DNA of 64,000 nt from Micromonospora saelicesensis (lineage in GTDB: Bacteria; Actinomycetota; Actinomycetes; Mycobacteriales; Micromonosporaceae), in the NCBI RefSeq assembly GCF_900091575.1, contig NZ_FMCR01000005.1, positions 372,001-436,000 of the forward strand, written 5' to 3'. Positions 9,168 to 18,014 of the stretch are shown in pieces. The notes beneath the pieces were generated by a model, which was given only the letters and a program-made list of their open reading frames with translations, searched no databases and was not told where the DNA came from. A program made the position numbers and the translations under genes. Each line of letters starts with the position of its first letter. Position 1 is the first letter of the stretch.

Positions 9168-10004
9168 ATGGAAATTCTCCGCTACACCGCCTTCGCGAAT
9201 GATTCTCGGGGCGGAAATCCGGCCGGCGTGGTGCTCGACGCAACCGGGCTAGATTCCGAGAAAATGGCAGAGATCGCGGCCGAGGTGGGTTATTCCGAGA
9301 CGGCCTTCCTTTTTCCCGTGGCCGGCGAACACACGGTCGCGCGATACTTCAGCCCTCGCATCGAAGTCCCGTTCTGCGGTCATGCGACGATCGCAGCCGC
9401 AGTGGCCCATGCGCGACTCAACGGCCCTGGCGTTCTGCACCTGGCGACGAAGGCCGGCTACATCGAGGTACGTACATCGATCGAGCCGAGCGGATCGGTC
9501 TACGCCACTCTGGTGAGCGTGCCACCGCGGACGGCACAGATCCAGGACGACGATCTGGTAGCCCTCTTGGCGGCGCTCGACTGGTCGCCAGACGAACTTG
9601 ACCCTGGTCTTCCTCCGCTTGCTGCCTACGCCGGGGCCTGGCATCCCGTCATTGGCGCCGCCAGCCGTGAACGTCTGGCCGATTTGCGGTACGACGAAGG
9701 CGCCCTACTGGAAGTCATGGAGCGCAACGACTGGGCGACCGTCGACCTGGTCTGGCGCGAGTCCGAGCATGTCTTTCACACTCGGAACCCCTTCCCGACC
9801 GGGGGCGTGTTCGAGGACCCGGCGACGGGTGCCGCCGCTGCCGCGTTCGGCGGTTACCTCCGGGAGCTGGGCCTCGTGCGACCGCCGGCGCGTGTCACCA
9901 TTCACCAGGGTGTCGACATGGGGCGGCCCGGCGTGATTCTTGTCGACGTGCCCGCCGAGCCGAACAGCGGCATAGCGGTTTCCGGGACGGCAGTCCAGCT
10001 GTGA
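9168..10004 (+). CDS. PhzF-family isomerase/epimerase
   Basis: A 278-aa protein of the PhzF/diaminopimelate-epimerase fold, made of two pseudo-symmetric halves. Conserved features are GNPAGVVLD near the N-terminus, SETAFL with the Glu used as acid/base in PhzF, a CGHATIAA motif in the first half and EDPATGAAAAA in the second. ATG 9168 gives the family-typical MEILRYTAF start; TTG 9132 with GGAG 7 nt upstream is an alternative adding 12 residues. It probably isomerises or epimerises a small acid, possibly the product of the upstream oxygenase. A terminator follows directly. Confidence 0.85.
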   Translation: MEILRYTAFANDSRGGNPAGVVLDATGLDSEKMAEIAAEVGYSETAFLFPVAGEHTVARYFSPRIEVPFCGHATIAAAVAHARLNGPGVLHLATKAGYIEVRTSIEPSGSVYATLVSVPPRTAQIQDDDLVALLAALDWSPDELDPGLPPLAAYAGAWHPVIGAASRERLADLRYDEGALLEVMERNDWATVDLVWRESEHVFHTRNPFPTGGVFEDPATGAAAAAFGGYLRELGLVRPPARVTIHQGVDMGRPGVILVDVPAEPNSGIAVSGTAVQL

Positions 10005-10033
10005 GGGGTGCGGGCAATGCCCGCACCCTTCAC
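10001..10033. terminator. Bidirectional hairpin terminator
   Basis: Arms 10001-10015 and 10019-10033 pair over 15 bp with one G-T wobble around an AAT loop. It starts on the PhzF stop codon and ends 24 bp from the RidA stop, so it can end transcription from both convergent genes. There is no U-tract, as is common in actinobacteria. Confidence 0.8.
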
Positions 10034-10057
10034 CTCAGCCACAGGCCTGGGGCGATG

Positions 10058-10540
10058 TCAGTCAGCGACTTCAACAATGATCTCGACCTCGACAGGTGCG
10101 TTCAAGGGCAGGATCGCAACCCCGACGGCACTGCGTGCATGACGGCCGGCCTCGCCGAAAATGGCTACGAACAGGTCGCTGGCGCCATCTATTACGCTTG
10201 CCTGCTGGGTGAAGTCGTCAGCTGACGACACGAAGCCCAGCACCTTCACTACCCTGGTGACCTTGTCGAGGCCCACTGCGGCGTCTACCGCAGCGAGGGC
10301 AGCCAGGGCGCAACGACGGCTCAGTTCCTTCGCCCGCTGCGGCGTCACCTCTGCGCCGACCCTGCCCGTCTCGACGACCTCGCCGTCCACCATCGGCACC
10401 TGCCCGGCGACGAAGATGAGGTTGCCCGAACGAACCGTTGGGACGTAGCTGCCCCTCGGTGGACTGACCGCCGGAAGCTCCAAGCCGAGGTGGGCGAGGC
10501 GAACTGACGGGCTCGTATTGGCCTCCACGTCGCGCAGCAT
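10058..10540 (-). CDS. RidA-family (YjgF/UK114) protein
   Basis: A 160-aa protein of the RidA family, which forms trimers and hydrolyses reactive enamine/imine intermediates such as 2-aminoacrylate. Family signatures are VRSGNLIFVAGQVP in the N-terminal half and the C-terminal GRHARSAVGVAILPL with a conserved Arg, then EVEIIVEVAD. The N-terminus carries about 25 extra residues, as in many actinobacterial RidA paralogues. It converges on the PhzF gene, sharing the hairpin at 10001-10033, and may detoxify imines from nearby amino-acid chemistry. Confidence 0.88.
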   Translation of the reverse strand: MLRDVEANTSPSVRLAHLGLELPAVSPPRGSYVPTVRSGNLIFVAGQVPMVDGEVVETGRVGAEVTPQRAKELSRRCALAALAAVDAAVGLDKVTRVVKVLGFVSSADDFTQQASVIDGASDLFVAIFGEAGRHARSAVGVAILPLNAPVEVEIIVEVAD

Positions 10541-10682
10541 CGTGCTGAACCTACCCCTTCGTGAAGCTCTAGGGCTTGATCACCTGACGTCGATCTGAAG
10601 CGCGACAGGGCCCACCCTAATAAACGCCACCGAGGCGGATAGGACGTGGTACAGGAAGATACCCGAAGCAGTCCTCTCCATG

Positions 10683-11105
10683 TCACCAGTCGAGCGGCTC
10701 AACAGCCCGTCCGCGCTCATCGTCCAACGTGGCGTTCCGTCCAGGCTGAGTCGGTGCCGTCGCAGCGACGACCGCCACCCAGACTCGCGTCAAGAGCGTG
10801 CCCAGGAACAGCGTCAGGCCTCCGATCAGCACACCCCGCAGCCATGCGCGGTCGTCGATCAGGCCGCCGAGCACCAGGAACACGCACAGAAACTCGCACA
10901 TCAACAGCGACGCGACGGTCAGGACGTAGACACGGACCCGGGGCTTGGTCCAGAAGTACCCGCCCTTCGGCTTCTCACGTCGCGAGGGCCGATGATCACG
11001 GGCCAGCACGTCCAGGTAGCGGGAGTCGAAGAGCATGGCGAGCAGGACCACGGGCAGGACCTGCGCCAACGTCGCGTAGAAGTCTCTGAACACGTCCCCA
11101 CCCAT
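10683..11105 (-). CDS. Hypothetical multi-pass membrane protein
   Basis: A protein of about 140 aa with three to four TM segments: residues about 8-25, 50-75 (YVLTVASLLMCEFLCVFLVLG) and 83-105. A basic loop between the first two (RPSRREKPKGG) should be cytoplasmic. ATG 11105 is the most natural start; GTG 11114 and TTG 11126 are in frame. High third-position G/C supports coding. Family and role unknown. Confidence 0.6.
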   Translation of the reverse strand: MGGDVFRDFYATLAQVLPVVLLAMLFDSRYLDVLARDHRPSRREKPKGGYFWTKPRVRVYVLTVASLLMCEFLCVFLVLGGLIDDRAWLRGVLIGGLTLFLGTLLTRVWVAVVAATAPTQPGRNATLDDERGRAVEPLDW

Positions 11106-11128
11106 CGGCGTCACGTGAGTGGGCAAGC

Positions 11129-11566
11129 CTAGGGCTCATCCCGGCCGACACCTATCAGATCGCCGACAGTCACTACGATCAGACCGGGCCCAGGACGCCG
11201 TGGATACACCTTTCGCGGGCTGCCTAACTGCACCGTTCGGCGGCGCAGGGTGAGGATCAGGTCGGCTACCAGGGCCGTCCAGCCGGTCTGGTGCCAGGCG
11301 CCCAGGCCGGCCCCGTTGTCGCCGTGGAAGTACTCGGGGAAGGCGATCAGGTCGCGCCAGTCCGGGTGGGTCTGGAACATCTGAGCGGCACCGTAGATCG
11401 GCCGCCGACCCCAGTCGTCCTGGGTGAACAGCGAGATCAGCCGGGCGGAGAGGTCGTCGGCGATCTCGTCCAGGGTGTGCCTCACCCCGGAGCGGGTCGG
11501 TGGCCGCCTCTCGGTGACCAGGGCGCGGTGGTACTCCACCAGGTGCCGCTGGAGTACTAAGAACTT
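11129..11566 (-). pseudogene. C-terminal remnant of a GH63/MGH1-like glycosidase
   Basis: About 145 residues match the extreme C-terminus of large bacterial glucosidases of the GH63/MGH1-like class: YEYFHGDN-type segment (EYFHGDNGAGLGAWHQTGW) and a DLI helix. Such enzymes run to 450-900 aa, so most of the (alpha/alpha)6 barrel and the catalytic region are missing. The frame opens directly after the TAG of the upstream gene (11567-11569) with no start before GTG 11539. I read it as a 5-prime-deleted gene. Translation of a short fragment from GTG 11539 is possible but unlikely to yield an enzyme. Confidence 0.65.
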
Positions 11567-13264
11567 CTAACGATCGCTGTGGTGGCTGCCGGTGGAGCGG
11601 AGTGACCGGCGACCGCCTTCCTGGTCCGGCTCGTTGTCCGCCACCGGATTGCCCAGCCGGCTCACCCAGTCGACGAACTCCGCGTCCTGCCTCGGCAGCG
11701 GCTCGCCGTCCGCCGGGGCGCCCGCGCCGCCCCCGTCGGCCCGGGACTTGTTGCGCCGGAACAGGCCCAGCCGCCCTCTGGCCCGGCCCGCCTCGACGAC
11801 TGATGTCGGGTCGGCCGGCGCGGGGGCCCGGTCGGTCCCGGCGGGGCGGGCCGGCACGGCGTCGGTCGTGGGCGGGGGCCCGGCTCGCTGGGCGGTCGCG
11901 AGGGCGTCCCAGTTCGCGGCCAGGTTCAGGTTGGGCAGGGGCGGCCGGTGCCGAGGTGGGAGCGCCGGTTCGGGCCTCTCTTGCGTGCCGGCTGACTGGG
12001 TCGCCTCGGCGCCGGGAGCGGGCTCGGCCGAGGGCGGCACGCGCCGCGCCGGAACGACCGGCCAGGTCGCCTGAACCCGCGTCCGGTCGGTCTTCGGCGG
12101 TTGGTACATCCGGAGGGTCCCCGGGGCGACGAGTGTCTCCGGGGTGTCGTCGAGATCGCCCGGTGTGGCGAGGTCGGCGGGTGCGGGCGATGCGGCGGTA
12201 ACAGCCGGTGCACCGACGCCCAGCGGTTCGGCTGCGGTCGGGAGCTTCGTTGCGGTCGCGCCGGCGACCGGTCCCGTGCCGGCCAGGTCGACGGGCTCCG
12301 GCTCGTCGGTCGCACCACCAACGGCCGGCCTCATGGGCAGCCGCACGGCGGGACCGGCGGCCAGCGGACCGAGGAGGTCGGTTGACTCGGCGACCCGCGC
12401 TTCGGCGGTGCGCGGCAGGAGCGGCCAGCGGAACAACGCGGCGGCGGCCGAGCCGAGCACGCCGGCGGCGACGGCGAGCAGCGCCCCGTAGTACGGCGTG
12501 ATCTGGTACCGGTCGACGGCGTCGCCGGGACCGGCGGTCAGATAGGTGAACGCGACCAGCACCGTGCCGGCCGCGCCGGTCACGCCGTTGACCAGCGGCG
12601 GATGCCCGCGCCAGCGGGCCAGCCCGCCGGTCGCCGCGCCGATGAGCAGGGCCACCGACGGCAGAATCAGGATCGCCAGCCGGTGTGCCGTGTCGGCGTC
12701 GAGCCCGGCCGGCTCCAGCACACCGAGCCGTACGGCGGGCAACGGCCCGGCGGTTGCGAGCGACGGGACGGCCGAGACGAGCGCCAGCAGCCAGACCACG
12801 CCGCCCACTGCCGCCATGTTCCAACCCAGCGGCGGCTTCAGCAGTACGGCGATGGCGGCACCCGCGCCAACCAGCGCGCCGAGGGTCGCGCAGATGCCTA
12901 GGGCCCAGATCGGGTCCACAGAGAAGCGCTCGGCGGCCTGGGCCGGCCGGATGCAGAGCGGCGCCACGACGGTGGCGCCCAGCGCGGCGGCGGCGGCGAC
13001 GGCCACCAATCTGCCAGTGCTTCCCAGCACCCCGTACCGGCGGGCCAGGCGTGCGGCGACGACGGTGCCGGCTACGGCGGCGTGTGCCGCGAACCAGCCG
13101 ACCCAGACGAGCTGGGCGGGCCACTGGTTGACGGCGGCGTCGGTGGAGGCGTCCGCGAGCTGGACGATGCCGAAGCTGAACGCGATGCCGAGTTGACCGG
13201 CACCGGCGAGCATGCCCATCCCGAGCGCTGTGAGCAACAGGTTACGCCAAGTGCGAGAGAACAT
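11567..13264 (-). CDS. Large membrane protein with Pro/Ala-rich cytosolic tail
   Basis: A 565-aa protein from ATG 13264 (GTG 13282 also in frame). The first 300 residues hold eight or so hydrophobic helices (LLLTALGMGMLAGAG, LVAVAAAAALGATVVAPL, LAILILPSVALLIGAA and others). The last 270 residues are Pro/Ala/Thr-rich, low complexity and probably disordered, ending in a charged segment. This TM-plus-disordered design is common in Micromonosporaceae hypothetical proteins. No enzymatic motif is visible. The end abuts the glycosidase remnant. Confidence 0.75.
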   Translation of the reverse strand: MFSRTWRNLLLTALGMGMLAGAGQLGIAFSFGIVQLADASTDAAVNQWPAQLVWVGWFAAHAAVAGTVVAARLARRYGVLGSTGRLVAVAAAAALGATVVAPLCIRPAQAAERFSVDPIWALGICATLGALVGAGAAIAVLLKPPLGWNMAAVGGVVWLLALVSAVPSLATAGPLPAVRLGVLEPAGLDADTAHRLAILILPSVALLIGAATGGLARWRGHPPLVNGVTGAAGTVLVAFTYLTAGPGDAVDRYQITPYYGALLAVAAGVLGSAAAALFRWPLLPRTAEARVAESTDLLGPLAAGPAVRLPMRPAVGGATDEPEPVDLAGTGPVAGATATKLPTAAEPLGVGAPAVTAASPAPADLATPGDLDDTPETLVAPGTLRMYQPPKTDRTRVQATWPVVPARRVPPSAEPAPGAEATQSAGTQERPEPALPPRHRPPLPNLNLAANWDALATAQRAGPPPTTDAVPARPAGTDRAPAPADPTSVVEAGRARGRLGLFRRNKSRADGGGAGAPADGEPLPRQDAEFVDWVSRLGNPVADNEPDQEGGRRSLRSTGSHHSDR

Positions 13265-13480
13265 GTCCGGCACGTTACGCACTCGGTGCGGGTGTTTTTC
13301 ACCGAATGTCGGTTTTCGCGTCCGACCGCCGTGCCAGCGGTCACCTCAGTTCGACCTGGGCGCGCAACGAACCTGGTGCCGCCCACATTGCTGAGCATGT
13401 GGACGGTGTCCGCGTCGCGATGGATGACGTCGGCCGCGGGCACGTCGGCGTCGCTGCAGACGCGACGCCGATGGGGTTCG

Positions 13481-13522
13481 GCGCAGCGGTGGGTGGGAGC
13501 CGGCTCCCACCCACCGCTGCGC
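13481..13522. terminator. 42-bp perfect palindrome, probable terminator
   Basis: Positions 13481-13501 and 13502-13522 are exact reverse complements, 21 bp per arm with no spacer. It lies 59 bp past the glucose-6-phosphate dehydrogenase stop on the minus strand and would form a very stable RNA hairpin either way. The remainder of the 13265-13581 gap shows nothing else recognisable. Confidence 0.7.
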
Positions 13523-13581
13523 GTCGATGGTGCGACCAAGCGATCGGGCTCAGCAGCGTGGTCACATTCGTTGTGGCAGTG

Positions 13582-15075
13582 TCACGCGGAGTTGCGCCAC
13601 TTGCGGCCGTGCCCGCCGATGAGCCGGTCGGCGTCGGTCGGGCCCCAGGAGGCGGCCTCGTAGGTGGGGATCGGCGAGTTGTCCTTCTCCCAGTTGTCGA
13701 TGATCGGGTCGACGATCCGCCAGCACTGCTGCACCTCGTCGCTGCGGATGAACAGCGACGCGTCACCGATCAGCGCGTCCAGGAGCAGACGCTCGTACGC
13801 CTCCGGGGACTCCTCGACGAACGTCTGGTCGTAGGAGAACTCCATCGTGGCGGTGCGGACCCGGAAGGAGTGGCCCGGCACTTTGGCACCGAAGCGCAGC
13901 GAGATGCCCTCGTTCGGCTGGATCCGCAGGATCAGCGCGTCAGCATCGAGGCCGGTCAGTTGGTCGGTCGGAATCGGCAGGTGCGGCGGCCGCTGGAACT
14001 GCAGTGCCACCTCGGTGAGTCGGGCCGGCAGGCGCTTGCCGGTGCGTACGTAGAACGGCACCCCGGCCCAGCGCCAGTTGTCCACGTTGAGCCGCATCGC
14101 GGCGTAGGTCTCGGTCCGCGACAGGGGGTCCACGCCGGCCTCCTCGCGGTAGCCGGCCATCAGTTCCTCCCGCGTGCCGCCCCGGGTGTACTGTCCCCGG
14201 ACCGCAGCCTCGGCGATGTCCCGGTCGGTGGGGAGCCGGATCGCCTGCAGCAGCTTCACTTTCTCGTTGCGCAGGCCCTCAGCCTCGAATGAGGCCGGCG
14301 GCTCCATCAGTGCCAGCGCGAGAACCTGAAGCACGTGGTTCTGCACGATGTCCCGCATAGCCCCGGCGTCCTCATAGAAGCCGCCGCGGCTGCCGACGCC
14401 GAGGGTCTCGGCGACGGTGATCTGCACGTGGTCGACCCAGGAGCGGTCCCAGATGGGCTGGAAGATCGAGTTCGCGAAGCGCAGCGCCAGCACGTTCTGG
14501 ACGGTGTCCTTGCCCAGGTAGTGATCGATGCGAAAGACCTGGTGCTCGTCGAACGCGCTGTGCACGACGCCGTCGAGCTCGCGGGCCGTGACGAGGTCGC
14601 GCCCGTACGGCTTCTCGATGACCAGGCGGGAGAAGGAGCCTTCGCGTGGCTGGTTGAGCCCGACACCGGCCAGTCCTTTGATCACCGGCTCGAAGGCCCC
14701 GGCCGGGGTGGACAGGTAGAAGAGCCGGTTGCCGGACGTGCCCCGCTGTGCGTCCAGCTCGTCGAGGGTCTCCACGAGCCGCTTGTAGGTCTCCGGGTCG
14801 TCGTAGCCGCCGGCCACGTACCGCACGCCGCCCTGGAGTTGGCGCTTGCTGGCGAGGGTGCGCTCGCCGAGGGCGCTCTCGGCGAACTGCTCGTCGGTCA
14901 TCGACGTGCGCGCGACGCCGACCAGCGCGAACTGGTCCGGGAGCCGCTCGTGCCGAGCCAGGCTCTCGACTGCGGGCAGCAGCTTACGCCGGGTCAGGTC
15001 ACCGGAGGCACCGAAGATCACCAGCGTGGCCGGCGGGGCACTCCGCTCCTGGATGAGCTGAGATGCGTGGTCCAT
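13582..15075 (-). CDS. zwf: Glucose-6-phosphate 1-dehydrogenase
   Basis: A 497-aa enzyme oxidising glucose-6-phosphate to 6-phosphogluconolactone with NADP+, first step of the oxidative pentose phosphate pathway, cytosolic. GASGDLTRRKLLPA near residue 22 is the dinucleotide-binding turn and RIDHYLGKDTVQN is the substrate-binding/catalytic signature; EKPYGRDL is also conserved. The start at 15075 has GGAGGA 8 nt upstream and the family N-terminus; the frame stays open 68 codons further without support. It is not beside tkt/tal/opcA here, so it may be a second zwf copy. The palindrome at 13481-13522 probably terminates it. Confidence 0.97.
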   Translation of the reverse strand: MDHASQLIQERSAPPATLVIFGASGDLTRRKLLPAVESLARHERLPDQFALVGVARTSMTDEQFAESALGERTLASKRQLQGGVRYVAGGYDDPETYKRLVETLDELDAQRGTSGNRLFYLSTPAGAFEPVIKGLAGVGLNQPREGSFSRLVIEKPYGRDLVTARELDGVVHSAFDEHQVFRIDHYLGKDTVQNVLALRFANSIFQPIWDRSWVDHVQITVAETLGVGSRGGFYEDAGAMRDIVQNHVLQVLALALMEPPASFEAEGLRNEKVKLLQAIRLPTDRDIAEAAVRGQYTRGGTREELMAGYREEAGVDPLSRTETYAAMRLNVDNWRWAGVPFYVRTGKRLPARLTEVALQFQRPPHLPIPTDQLTGLDADALILRIQPNEGISLRFGAKVPGHSFRVRTATMEFSYDQTFVEESPEAYERLLLDALIGDASLFIRSDEVQQCWRIVDPIIDNWEKDNSPIPTYEAASWGPTDADRLIGGHGRKWRNSA

Positions 15076-15341
15076 GGTCTGCGTTCCTCCGGGCACAAGG
15101 GGTGTGGGGTTTGGGGGTGTCGTGCTGTCATGCCAGGAATTGTGGCTATGGCGGTGGTGTTCGGGGGCCACGCGGCGTGGCCCGTTGGTCGCGGAGCTTG
15201 AGCGTCGCATGCCGGGCCGCCGGGTAGGCGACTCGGTGGCGATTCGAGCACCAGGCCGCAGCGAAATTTGAGGTATCAACGCCCGTCAGCAGGGTTGCCT
15301 GATTCAGGAGTGTCTCCCAGCACTCGTGCGCCCTTGTTTCC

Positions 15342-15766
15342 TTGGACGCTGTCGTTGGCGCAGGGCCATGGACTGGCGGCGAGTGGCGCCAAGTCGGCGT
15401 CGTGGAAGATGAGCAGCTCGTTGTCAAGGCGTTGGCAACAGAGGGATCCACAGTCCCTCGTGGGTCCATCGCCATTGGTACTGGTCTCGCGGGCGGCCTT
15501 TGCGGCTGGGCGGTCTTCAGCGGTGGAGCAGCCGCGGCGGTGGTTCTGACTCCAGCCCAGGCGGACTTCGGACCTGCCCGCGGACGGGCGGCGAAATTCC
15601 GGACGCGGCCTCGTTCGAGGCGCAGACCAGGGACGAGCAGGGACGGTTGAACCGGCCGAGTTTTCTCGTGAGTTCGGTCAGCGGCGAGGGCTACGTTGAT
15701 CTCGTCAGCACCATCGACGACGCGAACGTGGTGGCCGAACGCGACCCACGGGAAATCACCGGCTGA
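15342..15766 (+). other. Coding-like stretch with frame change, no intact gene
   Basis: The 827-bp gap between zwf and the next small gene has no convincing ORF. The plus strand shows a stretch resembling protein (VEDEQLVVKALATEGS, then Gly/Ala-rich) to about 15570. A different frame (FLVSSVSGEGYVDLVSTIDD) runs to TGA 15764-15766. A decayed gene broken by an indel near 15570-15600 is the best guess, at low confidence. Nothing else is seen in 15076-15902. Confidence 0.25.
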
Positions 15767-15902
15767 GTCCACGCTCCGCCGCGTTCGGTGGCGTCAGTGA
15801 CGATCGCCTCCTACCTGGCCATCACCGCCAAAGGGGGCCATTTGGAGATGCCTGCAGGTCCTGCGCTTGCTGCATCCACCCAGCCTGCGGCTCCACGTTT
15901 CC

Positions 15903-16136
15903 CTAGGTCCCATCCTCTGTAATGACCTCCTCGGCGTATCCGAACGCGTTGTCCTCGCCCTCGGTCTCGGCCAACCGGTCGGGCGGCGCCTGCGCTACCG
16001 GGTGACCGGTGTCGTCGACCAGCCCCGGCGCCATGCTGCCACCGTGGGCGTCCTGTACCGCCCGGGTGTCGCGGGCCGCCTCGTCCTGCGGCACCCCGGT
16101 CTGCCCTCCGTCACGCTGCTGTTCCCGCTCGGCCAT
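15903..16136 (-). CDS. Small acidic hydrophilic protein
   Basis: A 77-aa ORF starting at ATG 16136, with an AGGAAGGGA Shine-Dalgarno-like stretch 5 nt upstream; the frame opens at 16178 but that start lacks a site. The sequence is rich in Gln, Asp, Glu, Gly and Pro, with no TM segment or recognised domain, and is probably disordered. Such short acidic proteins are often stress- or sporulation-associated in actinomycetes, but nothing here shows that. Confidence 0.5.
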   Translation of the reverse strand: MAEREQQRDGGQTGVPQDEAARDTRAVQDAHGGSMAPGLVDDTGHPVAQAPPDRLAETEGEDNAFGYAEEVITEDGT

Positions 16137-16394
16137 GGGCGTCCCTTCCTCGGTCCTGACCAGCGGCGGTACCCGCACGAGTGGCCGGGAAACCGATCAA
16201 TGACCGGTCCTTCGTCCAACTCGCCAGTGGCGGGCGAGCACGGAGGTTCGTCGGATCAGCTTCGGTTGGTGGCGACCGCGGCGATGACGGCGTGCGGCCG
16301 ATGAGTGCCGTCAGCCGGCCGACGAAGGCGCTCGACCTCCGTGCATGCCCATGAGTGGATGTTTCTCTTGGCGTGTCTTGGATACTTTCCGCGC

Positions 16395-17258
16395 ATGTTT
16401 GACGGTTTCGAGGACGAGCGGGTCGATGTCGGGGAGGTGGAGCTCCGGGTCCGGTATGCGGGGCACGGGCCTGCGGTCCTCCTTATCCACGGACATCCGC
16501 GTACGGGGTCGACGTGGCATCGCGTCGCGCCGCAGCTGGTTGGTCGCGGGTTCACCGTCGTCTGTCCCGACATGCGCGGCTATGGGCAGTCCGGCAAGGC
16601 GCAGATCCTCGCGGATCACTCGCAGCAGTCCAAGCGGGTGGTTGCCGCGGACCTGGTCCAGCTGATGGAGAAACTGGGCCACCCGACGTTCGCGACGGTC
16701 GGACATGACCGTGGGTCGTACGTGGCGTTGCGCCTGGCGCTGGATCATCCCGACTTGGTCAGTCAGTTGGTGGTCATCGACGGTGTTCCCATCAGTGAGG
16801 CTCTTGCCAGGTGCGATGCGAAGTTCGCCCATGACTGGTACCACTGGTTCTTCTTTGCGCAGCCGGACAAGCCAGAGCGGGCCATCGCGGCCGACCCCGA
16901 TGCTTGGTACGCCGGTAAGGCCCGGCCCGAGAGCATGGGAGCCGCGAATTACCAGGAGTTCCGGCGGGCCATCCACGATGCGGCCACCGTTCGGGCCATG
17001 CTGGAGGACTACCGGGCGGGCCTCGGCGTTGACCGAGCGCACGAGGAAGCCGACCGGCGTGGCGGTCGTACTGTCGGCTGCCCGACTCTCGTGCTGTGGT
17101 CGACCCGGGACGACATGGAAGACCTGTACGGCGACCCGCTAGCCGTCTGGCGCCCGTGGGCCTCCGATCTACGCGGGCACTCGATTGAGTCCGGCCACCA
17201 CGTCGCCGAGGAGAACCCCGACGACTTGACCGCAGCCCTGCACCACTTCTTGTCCTGA
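16395..17258 (+). CDS. Alpha/beta hydrolase, haloacid dehalogenase-like (Asp nucleophile)
   Basis: A 287-aa alpha/beta hydrolase. HGHPRTG forms the oxyanion region and DMRGYGQS is the usual RGxGxS loop. The nucleophile elbow is GHDRGS with Asp105 instead of Ser, which places it with haloacetate/haloalkane dehalogenases and epoxide hydrolases rather than esterases. The catalytic His is in ESGHHVAEENP near the end, and a cap domain with Trp/Tyr/Phe (WYHWFFFAQP) lies between. No Shine-Dalgarno precedes ATG 16395, but GATACT at 16381-16386 would suit a -10 box for leaderless translation. Substrate unknown. Confidence 0.85.
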   Translation: MFDGFEDERVDVGEVELRVRYAGHGPAVLLIHGHPRTGSTWHRVAPQLVGRGFTVVCPDMRGYGQSGKAQILADHSQQSKRVVAADLVQLMEKLGHPTFATVGHDRGSYVALRLALDHPDLVSQLVVIDGVPISEALARCDAKFAHDWYHWFFFAQPDKPERAIAADPDAWYAGKARPESMGAANYQEFRRAIHDAATVRAMLEDYRAGLGVDRAHEEADRRGGRTVGCPTLVLWSTRDDMEDLYGDPLAVWRPWASDLRGHSIESGHHVAEENPDDLTAALHHFLS

Positions 17259-17377
17259 GCCTCCCGCCCCACGCGACACCATGCCCAGCTGTGGACGGGC
17301 GGGCAGCCAGACGGTTTGAATGCCGAGTTGCTCGTTCATCGCAGCGAGCTGGTACTCGTAGCGAAGGTCCGCCACCG

Positions 17378-17734
17378 TCAGCGGTGATACTGGACCAGGC
17401 AGAACTCGTGGTCCTCAGGGTCGGCCATAACGACAACCACGCCCTCGTCGTAGTCGTGCCGCTCGCCGGTGAACCGGCCACCGAGATCGACGACCAGGGC
17501 CATTGCCTCGTCGATCTGGTCGACGGAGATGTCGAGGTGAATCCGCACCTTGCCTGTCCTGGCTTCCGACACCGGTTGGAACACCAGCCGTGGCTGAGCT
17601 TCACCTCGTTCACCGAGGTAAACCCAACCCTCCTGCGACGGACCGGGCTCGCGACCGAGCAGGCCGCTCCAGAATCGGGCTACCCGCTCGGGGTCAAGGC
17701 AATCAATCGTCACACCGGACCAGACGTTCGCCAT
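17378..17734 (-). CDS. VOC-family (glyoxalase/bleomycin-resistance fold) protein
   Basis: A 118-aa single-domain vicinal-oxygen-chelate protein: two beta-alpha-beta3 modules starting with VTIDCLDPERVARFW and ending with DPEDHEFCLVQ, where the terminal Glu and the earlier HLDI His could bind metal. Start ATG 17734 has AGGA 8 nt upstream. It might be an enzyme, a drug-binding protein or a self-resistance factor; neighbours do not decide. The 280-bp gap beyond the start toward 18014 holds only the hairpin listed separately. Confidence 0.85.
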   Translation of the reverse strand: MANVWSGVTIDCLDPERVARFWSGLLGREPGPSQEGWVYLGERGEAQPRLVFQPVSEARTGKVRIHLDISVDQIDEAMALVVDLGGRFTGERHDYDEGVVVVMADPEDHEFCLVQYHR

Positions 17735-17949
17735 GTACCGATCCTGACGGAACTGCCGTCGCTCGACACCATCCGCCTCTGCCGCTTATAAAGCGCAGCG
17801 TCCGTGGGGGCAGCTGGTGATGGCCGGGGCCGTGGGAGCAGGTCGGGCGCGCCTGGGGTCAACGGTCCCTGGCCGTGTGTCGCCGTCAGCCACGGCCGCC
17901 GCCGAGACTTTGCCGCGGCCCTGGGGCCACCCGTAGCTGGGACACCAGT

Positions 17950-17994
17950 GCGACCGTGCCGCCTCAGCGATGTACGCGGAGGCGGCACGGTCGC
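17950..17994 (-). terminator. 16-bp perfect stem-loop terminator
   Basis: Arms 17950-17965 and 17979-17994 pair perfectly over 16 bp around a 13-nt loop. It lies 20 bp past the stop of the ABC permease gene on the minus strand and probably ends that operon. Confidence 0.75.
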
Positions 17995-18014
17995 CGACAT
18001 TCGAGCCGCGACGC

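Noticed and set aside
15076..15279. 68-codon N-terminal extension of glucose-6-phosphate dehydrogenase
   Set aside because: No similarity to the family N-terminus, Pro/Arg-rich, while ATG 15075 has GGAGGA at good spacing.
17169..17375. 68-aa minus-strand ORF starting MADLRYEYQLAAM
   Set aside because: The first 30 residues look protein-like but the rest is a shadow of the hydrolase end; too little to call.
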